A stretch of 21,320 bases of DNA. It comes from Mesaphorura yosii. Lineage: Eukaryota; Arthropoda; Collembola; Poduromorpha; Tullbergiidae. Every line of letters begins with the position of its first letter. Within the stretch, counting starts at the first letter, position 1. The DNA lies in contig WIXG01000792.1 in the NCBI GenBank assembly GCA_009869945.1, positions 1 through 21,320 of the forward strand, given 5' to 3'. Shown here piece after piece: positions 9,981 to 18,552 of the stretch. The notes under the pieces were generated by a model. The model saw only the letters and a list, made by a program, of their open reading frames with translations. It had not been told where the DNA came from and made no database searches. Both the position numbers and the translations under genes were made by a program.

Positions 9981-12051
9981 ATGGACAAAATTCGAGATCT
10001 CGTCCTGGAGGACCCAGTTGCCCGACATAAATGGGCCATGGTTGTAGATAACCTTATCCTAAGTGTTGTCGATACACATAGAATCAAGCATCTATTAAAA
10101 TCCAGTCCCGCAGAAGCGGTGCTTCAATCTTTGCTAATATGGAAAGCGTACGGCCACACTAGTGCAGACTTACTCCGAGTTCTGAGGCGATATAACTTGT
10201 CTACACTAGCAGGTTAGCATTTCACAACTCGTTTTTGCAAACATTTCAATTGGAGTATCACAAAGATGTCACAAGAATTTCCGTCTATGGGTCTTAATCT
10301 TCAACTTTATGTTACAGACGAAATTAGTTCAGCTCTACTTCATTACAATGGAAGTGCGATACCCATCGTCGAATTAGGATCGGGAAAGACGGTTCGAATT
10401 AACTTGCAAGTATTGAATAATATCTTGGACCTTGTTGGCAATCGAAAACTGGCTATTTATTCAATCAACGGGAAAACACGCTCCGGGAAATCGTTCATGC
10501 TTTGTCAATTCATGAAGTACCTCAAATTTGGCAATACACATCCGAATGATTGGATTAGTCAGAAGCTATCTGAAGAATTTTCTTGGCATAGTGGAATGGC
10601 ACGGGTCACATCTGGCCTCCAATTATGGTCTGAGATATTTCTTGTACAAGATGGCGAGTGTGAAACAGCAGTTCTGCTCATGGACGTTCAAGGATTTTGG
10701 GACTTTCAAACTGAAACGCGGGGCGATGCAATTCTTTTTGCATTCAGTACCTTGCTTTCCTCTGTAAACATCTTTAATGTGAATAATGCTAGTGCGGACA
10801 CGTTTCAATTTCTGCACGCTTTCTTAGAGTGTGCCAAACTTTCCATTCCCATTGGTACTGATACTGAAAGGTAGGTGGATTTTTTACAGTTACACATGAA
10901 ACATATGTGATTCGTAATTTACGGGTATGTCCTATTTCGGCAGGGAAGGCGCGGCTTTCCAGAAGCTGGTGCTTCTATTGCGAGACTTTGTATCAGATAG
11001 AGAATATGGATTTGGACTTCATGATGACCGGGGTTGCCCAGAGAACGAAGAAGGCTTACATGCTAACCTTAAGAACTATTATTTCGACTACCTTGACCCA
11101 TCAATACTGTCGTCGGAGGCTATACGAGATAGACAAGCCATTAGTTCATGCTACAGGGACCTGAGTGTCGTTGCACTTCCTCATCCAGGACTAAGATTAG
11201 TGAAGGATGATAGTGACCCGCTTAATTGGGAACCAAGATTCAAGGCTCACGTTGTAGAATTTGTGGAAAGTATCCTTGGAACTGCCTCGGTATATGAAAA
11301 TGTGAAGCGGGTTGGAAACGAGGAAATCACTGGGTACAAGCTGAAAGATTTTGTCCAGGCCTGGGCGGACCTGTACACTAATTCAGACCAAATTCCGGAA
11401 ATCAAATCTATAATACAAGCCACCAATGAAATACAAGGAAGACAAACTGTCGCGAAGTATTTGAGCATTTACAGAAATGGCATTGAACAAGTTATTCGTG
11501 AGAATCCGGATGGATCGATTCCTTATTCGTTAACATCGAAGCATGAAACCTTGAAAGCGTCGTGTCTACAAACATTCCAGGCAACTCGTTTGGTGGGAGG
11601 AGAATTCTACCAAAAGCCATTCATCGAACTCTTGACGAAAGAAATTGACCATGCCTACGAATACTTTCTCGAGTTGAACCAGAAGAATCTTGCCACAGCA
11701 GCCAGAGCTGCTGAAGGAGACGCAAGGCGAGAAGCAGCTAAACAACTTTCCATAGAAACGGCCCAGTTGTCATTGGATGAGGCTAGGCGAGCTCTGGACG
11801 CGGCAAGGACGCGATTGACAGCACTTCATCAAAATCGGGAATCATTCTATAATGTTACATACATAAGAACTAAACACGCGACACGTGTATTTGGATTTAA
11901 GGGCAGTCCATATTATACAACCGAAGCTGCAAAAGTATTTGATCACGCCAGATTTGATCAAGCTGTAGCCATGGCCAAGGAAGATGTCCAAGGTGGTGAA
12001 TCGAGAGTACAACAAGCTATCAATGCATGGGAAGTTGCAAGAAATCAATAA
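9981..12051 (+). CDS. Death domain / atlastin-GBP-like GTPase fusion
   Basis: Three exons, 9981-10212, 10276-10870 and 10944-12051 (introns of 63 and 73 bp, phases 1 and 2), give 644 residues. Residues 1-77 are a Death domain (IRDLVLEDPVARHKW...LSTLA). The dynamin-superfamily GTPase follows: P-loop GKTRSGKS (143-150) with Arg146 where GBP1 R48 and atlastin R77 sit, switch Thr189 in VTSGLQLWSEIF, G3 DVQG (214-217), the G4-like LLRDF with RD at 289-290 (as in atlastin and GBPs), and PHPGL (355). A helical middle domain (about 425-520) follows. Atlastins next have two membrane segments. Here there is instead an Ala/Arg/Glu-rich coiled-coil-like stretch (about 525-575) and a soluble tail ending ARNQ, with no CaaX box. 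TTTCAG at 9958-9963 suggests a 5' untranslated exon upstream. The family hydrolyses GTP and oligomerises. A role in Death-fold signalling or host defence is my inference. Confidence 0.88.
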
Positions 12052-12260
12052 TTAATTCCGCGTATGGATAAATAATTTTATTCAAAATTACATTCAGTTT
12101 AACATTATACAAATACAATTATAAACTATTTTAATGAAATCGCACACTAGTTCTTAGTTTGATGCAGGAGCGAATGTTTGGTACGTGAATGCTAAATTTA
12201 CATATTGCTTTGGCTCCTCGGTGGTGTCTTCACCTGGCTTCGTCTTCTGAGCCCCAGAAG

Positions 12261-13740
12261 TTAACGGCTAAGCCTCGTCCTCCTCCGGCTCATCAGCCAT
12301 TCCATACTCCGGTCCCCGATCATGCTACCTTTCCCACACACTGAGTTGAGTTCGTCAAGAATCTCTTCCAATGTTTTTTGTATAGCATTGGGTACACAAA
12401 AGTACACGAACCCCGCCCCGAGCCCGCTACTGACCCCATACACTACGAATGACTAAACTCCTGCTGTTGAGGCGAATCGGGTGACGAGGAATGCATACAA
12501 GATGTGCCCTCCTGCGGGTAGCTCTGAAGTTACCCCTACGTTGCGATTTGGCATTAATTCGCTCGTCAGGATCAGGGCACCGGACCCGGCCCGACCTCAT
12601 AGGCTCCGATGAAGGTCAGCATGCTTAGGAGTGGTACCGAACCCCAGGCGGCTGTCTGAGCTTGCGGACCACTCAGAAACGTCAGAGCCATGACCACGCT
12701 GGCGGCAGCCAATCCGAATTCAGACCCCATCAGGAGCCGCTTTCGCCCCACTTGGTCTACAAGCAGAGCCCCGAAGCCGAGGAAGGCCAACATGAAGCAC
12801 CCTGAGACCACGGAGTACATGTGCGCACCCCCCGAAGTTGCCCCTGCCGCAAGAAACACGTCCACCATGTAGAACAGAAGAGGATTACGCCCTGAAAGCT
12901 GTTGGAATGCCATCAGAGCCGTGCAGGTTGCAATCAGGCCCCAAACGTTCTTTGGGCCCTTGTGGTGCTTAGCTGCAGCCGCGGTGCCCGCGAGGGAATC
13001 AAGAGTCGCAGTTAATTCAATCTCCACCTTGACGGGCGACTCAAATCCCCGAAGCCAACACAGCACAGCCTCTGCACCCTGATCCGCTTGGTGTATCCCC
13101 GCCTTCCGAGAAAACGAAGTGACTCCGGCACGGCGGGAGTCAGTGTCAGCCCCAGGAACGCGAAGGGGCAGAGGAGGGTCACGATGGAGAGCGTATACCA
13201 AGAGACAAAGGAGACCAACAGCAATGCAGAACAGGATTCCCACCACGACGGAGCCTTGCCCACAGTACGAAAGCATGCCCCAGCCCCAGACATCGGGGAC
13301 CGCGATCTCCGAGATGTAAATCTGACCCAAGAGGAGGAGCGACCCGAAACTGGCTCCCGTCAGTGTCCGCCCGATGTAAATCATACTCACATATGGGAAA
13401 ACTTCTGCAAGCACGAAGAACGACCAGCTGAGAAGGGAAATGACGGCGGAGGCGATCATGGTCGGGAGGCGACCTGCAAGGGGGATCAGGTCACCGATCC
13501 AAGCTTCTTGAGATGAGGTCGCGGAGTGTGGTCATTTTGAAGCTGGGTAGGGCAGTAGGCAGCGATTGTGCCTGCTGTGAAGAGGCCAGTTGATACTGTG
13601 GGCAAGGAAATGGAAAAAAATCAAGGATAGACGGGTGGAGATCCTTGCCTACGCACGCCCGCGTGCTTACCTGCAAGTGTGGATTAAAGTTGTCGGCGGT
13701 AGCTTAAGTCAGTAGTGAATTGGTCAAGAAGGTCTGACCA
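12261..13740 (-). pseudogene. Decayed MFS sugar transporter (GLUT/Tret1-like)
   Basis: The minus strand shows the parts of a 12-helix sugar porter, scattered over frames. In order: YRRQL followed by a stop; an intron at 13596-13670 with good GTAAG and CACAG borders; LFTAGTIAAY; EAWIGDLIPLAGR (shortened relative to the family); YIGRTLTGASFGS; then, in a second frame, PESLRFLGRRG; back in the first frame AVLCWLRG, FQQLSGRNPLLFYM, DQVGRKRLLM; GPGPVP; a lost base before ILTSELMPNRNVG; a TAG; and finally VYFCVPN..QKTLEEIL. There are at least four frame changes or deletions and at least two stops. The family moves hexoses or trehalose across the plasma membrane by facilitated diffusion. Assembly errors could explain one or two breaks, but not all of them, since neighbouring genes are clean. 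It converges with the GTPase gene. Confidence 0.82.
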
Positions 13741-13857
13741 TGGCCATGGCCAGCGATGACGGTCCATTATTGAAGGATACAGTTTTGAAATGAAGCAAGC
13801 ATGTCTGCGCGACTGTCCTGGTTGGAGTCCAGAGTTCAAATGAATGTCTCATTTGAG

Positions 13858-13971
13858 TAATTAACTTTATTCATTACACTAATTAAAGGATTGCTTCTTA
13901 ATTAATTATTAATTTGCCTCATTAATTCGTTGTAATTAATTAGTGTCGGTATTATTACCAATTAATTACCC
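13858..13971. repeat. TAATTA-rich block
   Basis: About seven TAATTA or ATTAATTA words occur in 114 bases between the transporter pseudogene and the GFAT fragment. This is the core site of many homeodomain proteins, but it is also what plain AT-rich sequence produces. No gene lies in 13741-14220 otherwise. Confidence 0.4.
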
Positions 13972-14225
13972 ATCAAAGCCCGCCTTTAATTCGGAATTCA
14001 ACATTAATGCTTAATTGCCAATTGCCCGACGCCATGCATACTCCCAGAATTCATCATCATCGATGTGACATGTCCAATGACTATGGTGGTGCCATTCGCA
14101 GAAAACGTAATGCATGACTTTTTTAAGCCATTTAATTGGAGTAAATAAATATTTGATCACCAACAAACGGACGTGATGCTCGGTTGCTCTTCTTCCACCA
14201 GCAGTGTGTGTTTAATACTACGTAC

Positions 14226-14473
14226 GAGGTGGGCGAAGGAGGCGGCTTCGAGCTGGGTCTCGTCTAGCGGGTCGGAGGGGTTGCGCTTCAGGTTAGGGTT
14301 GCGGTACCCCGCGTTGGGGTTCCCGTACGCCGTTGGCGCAGGCGCTCCGAGCTCGTTATGTAAATCCTGTTTCGCCCCTGGGCGCGGATGGTGGCCCGCC
14401 TTGGCGCCTGCGTCGTCGTAGGCTTCGGCGTAGTCGTGGAGGTGGAGCCTTCGGACGCGGAGGTGGTATTCTT
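14226..14473 (-). CDS. Candidate exon of unknown protein
   Basis: One minus-strand frame is open from the GFAT fragment's 3' side and reads DYAEAYDDAGAKAG...YGNPNAGYRNPNLKRNPSDP...ASFAHLV. The composition is GC-rich and protein-like, and it ends at a good splice donor (CTC/GTACGT, exon end 14226). The 5' border is a guess (AAAAG/AAG near 14474). I do not recognise the family. Another frame of the same DNA is Thr/Pro-rich and could be the real one. It lies immediately downstream of the GFAT fragment, in a different frame. Confidence 0.25.
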
Positions 14474-14481
14474 CTTTTGGG

Positions 14482-14904
<423 letters not shown>

Positions 14905-14950
14905 TTAACGTTCGTTTTCTTTATTTACATGCAAGATGAAGTAGAATTTT

Positions 14951-14956
14951 TTTATT
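14951..14956 (-). promoter_or_regulatory. Poly(A) signal of the receptor gene
   Basis: AATAAA on the minus strand, 67 bases after the stop codon of the ionotropic-receptor-like gene, in an A-rich setting. Confidence 0.6.
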
Positions 14957-15023
14957 TCCAAACTAACTGCGTTAGATAAGCGAAACAATTCGTACAAATA
15001 GTTTTCTATCCCGTACTATCTAT

Positions 15024-17039
15024 CTATCGTTTCAAGATTGGACTACAAACTTTCTTAACCCTCGCTTTGTGCCTAAAGCCCCAAACCTTGCGGGCAAGCC
15101 CCGACGCGACCTCCGCCAAGAAGACACCCACGCCTCCGCCGATGAGGTACAGGTAGCAGACAAAAACGGTGCTCAGTCCCGTCCTGAAGGAGAGCGGGGC
15201 ATACTTGAAGAGCGTGCTGGACTCGGGGGCGACTTCCCGCCAAGTCCCGTCGATGTACAGCGAATCCCACAGTTTGTCAATCCCTCCCGCAAGAAGCCTG
15301 CTCACGTACTCCTGCAGGGCGCCCCGCAGGTGCCCGGAGAACTGCGCCGTCTCCCACATCGACACGTCAAAGACTTCATCGACGGCGGCGCAGTGAAGAC
15401 TCGCGTAGCGGACGTCGGAGTGAATTCGCTGCACGTCGAAGGCGACGAATTTCGCAATATCGAGCATCGTCCCGGTCCCGGCGTACTTTGCAATGCAGAA
15501 CGGGTCGGAAATGTTCCCGCATTCGAACCAAGGCAGGAAGAGGGCGTCAGTGAAGTGGATGCCCAGACGCTTGAAGTTGTACTCCATTCCATGCCCGTGA
15601 TACTCCTCCGCATCCGCGAGGAGCCGAAAGCCGTCTTGCTCGAACAGCTCCTTGTTTGTGGGGATAGTCCGTGGCTGAAGCGGGGCGAGGATGTCGGACG
15701 TGAAGTAGCCGATGTACGCCTGTTGTGGGAGGACGAGCAGGAAGAAGATGGCCCCTACCCGGCGCGGCCAACGGTGGCCGTACTGCAGAGGGATTGAGAT
15801 CAGGCTCCAGAGCACGTCGAGGGCGTACCACGGACTGCGGGCCAGTGCCCCCGCAGCGACGCCGAGCGCCAGGAGGCAGCCCCACGTGGCCACATCAAAG
15901 GGGCGGAGGAAGAAAGTCACGGGGGAGGGCTGGAGCGAGGCGGAGGTGCGGCAGTAGAGGTGTCGGTACTCGTTCACTATGAGGAGGACGAGGCTCGTGT
16001 GGGCCGTCGCCGACTCGGTGTCTCGGCTCACGCCGGACTTTGCACAGTGAAAGCAGACCCTCACCCGTGGCCCCGTTGGGAGCTCGAATCCGACGGAGCT
16101 CAGGTTGAATCGGGCGGAGATCATTCCGTTGAAGACGAGGAACAGGTTTCCAACCCGCCAGGAGAGCCTCATCCGTCCTTCGATGTCCGGCTCGTCGTCC
16201 GACCACCAATAATTCGTCTCCAGATTGTGCTTGTGGCGTTGACCGGCTGCCGCAGTCGCAGGGTTCAGGCGGGCGTGTGCGGCCCGCAGCAGCTCCACGC
16301 TGGGGAGCACGGCGCCAGCGATTGGTGGCTGCCAGTGCACGGTGCGCTGCATGCAGAAATAGCAGAGGACGCCCCAAATTGACCGTTCTCGCACCAGTCG
16401 CCTGACGGAGACGGCAACCACCGCCACGACGGGAGCCCGGTCCTGGAAAACGGTCGTCGCCTGCTTGAGCCAGTGCAGGTAACCTTCCGTGCTCTCCTGC
16501 GTGGCGCCTACGCTCTTGTTTGTGAGGAGGAGCCCCACGAAGAACACGACGCCGGTGCGGTCGGAGTACGCGAGCTGGCTTGCCTCGAGCACGGCCGAGA
16601 CCGGGATCCAATCGTCGAAGGCGACCGTTAGGTATGAAACGCAGGTCGTGCAGGATGAAAGGGATTCCTCTACGAGGGTCCGCGTCCGGGTGGTCGTGCC
16701 GTTGGCGTCGCGGGCCGCCGCTGTCGTTGCCAGCCCGCCGTCAGTCGAAATCACGATGGTGCCTCCGCCCGCGTTGTCGGCGTTGGCAGTGGCTGCGAAT
16801 ATCTGCTCTTCGGGCTCGACGTAGTCTGGCCGCCCGCCGACGTACTCCGCTGGGAGGCTATCGATCGCAAGCGTAAACTGCAGCACGCAGCGGGGAGGCG
16901 GCTGGAAGATCGGCAGTTTGTACGTGGCGAGAAGGGGCAGGCAGGCGGCGAGGAGAAGGAGCGTCAGCCCCAGCGTCGGCGCCGACGTTGGCGGCGGTGG
17001 CTGCAGGGCCCTGGGTCGGAAGAAGAGCGCGTTGTTCAT
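15024..17039 (-). CDS. Divergent ionotropic-receptor-like channel (iGluR/IR family)
   Basis: A single uninterrupted frame of 671 residues from the ATG at 17039. A hydrophobic stretch at 22-40 is a signal peptide or anchor. Residues 41-370 are a long extracellular region with Cys pairs (130/133, 329/332) and NxS/T sites. The receptor core follows the IR order: FFLRPFDVATW leading to M1 (384-402), a short pore-loop/M2 segment (405-420), M3 (426-446) running into YFTSDILAPLQPRTIPTNKELFEQDGF, a second ligand-binding half with the AGGIDKLW motif before M4, and M4 (620-645) with a basic tail. IRs are cation channels of sensory neurons in protostomes. The pore and ligand residues are strongly diverged, so the ligand cannot be predicted. 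The lack of introns is unusual beside its neighbours. GC-rich codons produce long shadow frames on the other strand. Confidence 0.8.
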   Translation of the reverse strand: MNNALFFRPRALQPPPPTSAPTLGLTLLLLAACLPLLATYKLPIFQPPPRCVLQFTLAIDSLPAEYVGGRPDYVEPEEQIFAATANADNAGGGTIVISTDGGLATTAAARDANGTTTRTRTLVEESLSSCTTCVSYLTVAFDDWIPVSAVLEASQLAYSDRTGVVFFVGLLLTNKSVGATQESTEGYLHWLKQATTVFQDRAPVVAVVAVSVRRLVRERSIWGVLCYFCMQRTVHWQPPIAGAVLPSVELLRAAHARLNPATAAAGQRHKHNLETNYWWSDDEPDIEGRMRLSWRVGNLFLVFNGMISARFNLSSVGFELPTGPRVRVCFHCAKSGVSRDTESATAHTSLVLLIVNEYRHLYCRTSASLQPSPVTFFLRPFDVATWGCLLALGVAAGALARSPWYALDVLWSLISIPLQYGHRWPRRVGAIFFLLVLPQQAYIGYFTSDILAPLQPRTIPTNKELFEQDGFRLLADAEEYHGHGMEYNFKRLGIHFTDALFLPWFECGNISDPFCIAKYAGTGTMLDIAKFVAFDVQRIHSDVRYASLHCAAVDEVFDVSMWETAQFSGHLRGALQEYVSRLLAGGIDKLWDSLYIDGTWREVAPESSTLFKYAPLSFRTGLSTVFVCYLYLIGGGVGVFLAEVASGLARKVWGFRHKARVKKVCSPILKR

Positions 17040-17322
17040 GGCGAATGAACTGGTAGGACAATGGCGAATGACAAGAGAAGGTCAGAGGGGAGAAGCAAAA
17101 ATACTGAAAATAGAAAAGTTGAGTGCAGCAGCAGCGGCAGCGTTGAATTGTTGATTCGGTGTTTGAATTGCAATTGCAGAATAATTGGTAAATTGGCGAA
17201 ATGGATTCATTAAGTAAACAGTTCAGTGCGTTAAGTACCTGGCCGCTCCTCCAGCTTAGAGCAGGCCATCGCAGCACTCAAATGCGAACCTGAATTATCC
17301 ACTTTACTACTTTACGTATTTG

Positions 17323-17601
17323 TTACTTGGTCTCACACGTTTCTAATGTGCTTGCCATTTGTTGAAAAATCGTTCCAGTTCCAACAATGCGATCGATCGC
17401 TCGTGGCATGGCGCCACCCAAGCACTTAATCCTGCCCACGGCCACCCAATTATTTACACACCCACCAAATGGAACCTCATTCTTCTTGGAATTGGAATCA
17501 CACTCTAGGCAGGCTTTATTACCACATTTCTTGAATAAGAATACAAAGCAGCAATGCCCAATGTGTATTACAATATTATTATTACAAATGTTTCTTATCA
17601 C
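17323..17601 (-). CDS. Unrecognised Cys-rich frame
   Basis: A minus-strand frame reads KKCGNKACLECDSNS...FGGCVNNWVAVGRIKCLGGAMPRAIDRIVG...LETCETK, with coding-like codons and CTTATTCAAG as a possible acceptor before it. I do not recognise it. It lies 3' of the small membrane-protein gene and overlaps that gene's apparent poly(A) signal (AATAAA, 17515-17520), so it may be untranslated sequence or an old exon fragment. Confidence 0.2.
   Translation of the reverse strand: MIRNICNNNIVIHIGHCCFVFLFKKCGNKACLECDSNSKKNEVPFGGCVNNWVAVGRIKCLGGAMPRAIDRIVGTGTIFQQMASTLETCETK
17515..17520 (-). promoter_or_regulatory. Possible poly(A) signal of the small membrane-protein gene
   Basis: AATAAA on the minus strand, 115 bases after the stop codon at 17635. 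It is the nearest canonical signal. Confidence 0.45.
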
Positions 17602-17634
17602 TTATGCTATGATGCAGCTGCAACACCAATTGGC

Positions 17635-18050
17635 TCAATCCCCTGCTGCTCCAAAGAGTTGCTTGCCCCTGTGGTTGAATGTGATGAAGTTTGGGCGGTA
17701 GACGAACGACTCGGGGGACTTGTTGGCCAGGTCCTGCGTCGCCTGGATCTCTTTGAAGGTCTTCGTGGAGGTGGCACCCCAAATCGCGACTGCGACGGCG
17801 ACGAGCACTGGAATCGTCATCTGTACAATGCAACAATATGTAAATTAGTTGTAGATGTAGCAGAATGAAGAACTGGGCTCGGGACAGGAAGCTTTCAATT
17901 CCTGGTTACAGCGAAATCGGGTTTCGGGTGGCCTACCTCCTTCTCTCGCCCACTGGCGCTGGTTCCGAATCCGAAGAAGATCCACCACATCAGGCAGGAG
18001 AGCGACAGGGAGAAGGCAGCCCAACTCATCGATCTTGTGCTCAATTCCAT
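17635..18050 (-). CDS. Small two-pass membrane protein, function unknown
   Basis: Two exons, 18050-17937 and 17820-17635, join in phase 0 across a 116-bp intron (GAG/GTAGGC ... TTGTACAG/ATG) to give 99 residues. The first hydrophobic segment (about 9-29) is AAFSLSLSCLMWWIFFGFG. The second (about 40-55) is IPVLVAVAVAIWG. A short Arg/Lys/Glu-rich loop (33-38) separates them, so a hairpin with both ends on one side is likely. The C-terminal 40 residues are polar (FKEIQATQDLANKSPESFVYRPNF). I do not recognise the family. Exon 2 alone also has an ATG as its first codon, so a shorter product is possible. The gene is divergent from BicD with about 500 bp between their start codons, so they may share a promoter region. 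Confidence 0.6.
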
Positions 18051-18552
18051 TGTAGCAATCGGCAATGATAACGACACGACTAGTAACCGGAAAATCGACG
18101 ATCAAATGCAAGAAGGCGGCAGGCTCGAGACTCCAGTCAGTCCAAATTCACCGATTTCCAATTTATTCGTCCAAGATCGAAGCGGCTGCGTTAAATCAGA
18201 CTCGATTATAAACTGCAATCGAGCTGGAACTGGAATTAATTGAACTACTGAATTAAATTGCAGATTTGTATTGAAAACCGAATGCGGCTGTGTCTGCGAG
18301 AGAACTGAATTCAGTGCGAATTCACCTCTTAGCAGCTCTCACATGATCTCCTCAAGCGAGGATGCCAATGCACGGCCGGGACAGAGCTCGAATATGAATC
18401 TCGAAAGATAAAAAATACAGTCCCGTCCCCAATTCAATATTCAACATGTTACACGTCAAAGCAGCTCCGGTGTCGATAAATTAATTCCGACCTACCCGAA
18501 TTGAGGGGAATTGACCAATTCCTACCCACACCACCGCGATCCAAGCCCAGCG
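18051..18552. promoter_or_regulatory. Divergent promoter region of the small membrane gene and BicD
   Basis: 502 bases between two outward-facing start codons, holding no other gene. Both 5' untranslated regions and core promoters should lie here. I see several AATT-containing words but no clear TATA box, so I place no transcription start. Confidence 0.5.

Noticed and set aside
10266..10268. ATG as a start for a separate GTPase gene
   Set aside because: An acceptor at 10275 joins the Death-domain exon in frame with a 63-bp intron. The pseudogene shows the same Death-domain/GTPase order, so a fusion is the better model.
12690..13516. Plus-strand open frames opposite the transporter remnant
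   Set aside because: No recognisable protein. The minus strand carries the sugar-porter motifs.
15069..15797. Long plus-strand open frame of 242 codons opposite the receptor gene
   Set aside because: It is a shadow of GC-rich codons on the other strand. It has no domain or splice logic, whereas the minus frame has clear membrane segments and a poly(A) signal.
17387..17868. Two plus-strand frames of 104 codons
   Set aside because: They overlap the small membrane-protein gene and its 3' region on the other strand, and show no family features.
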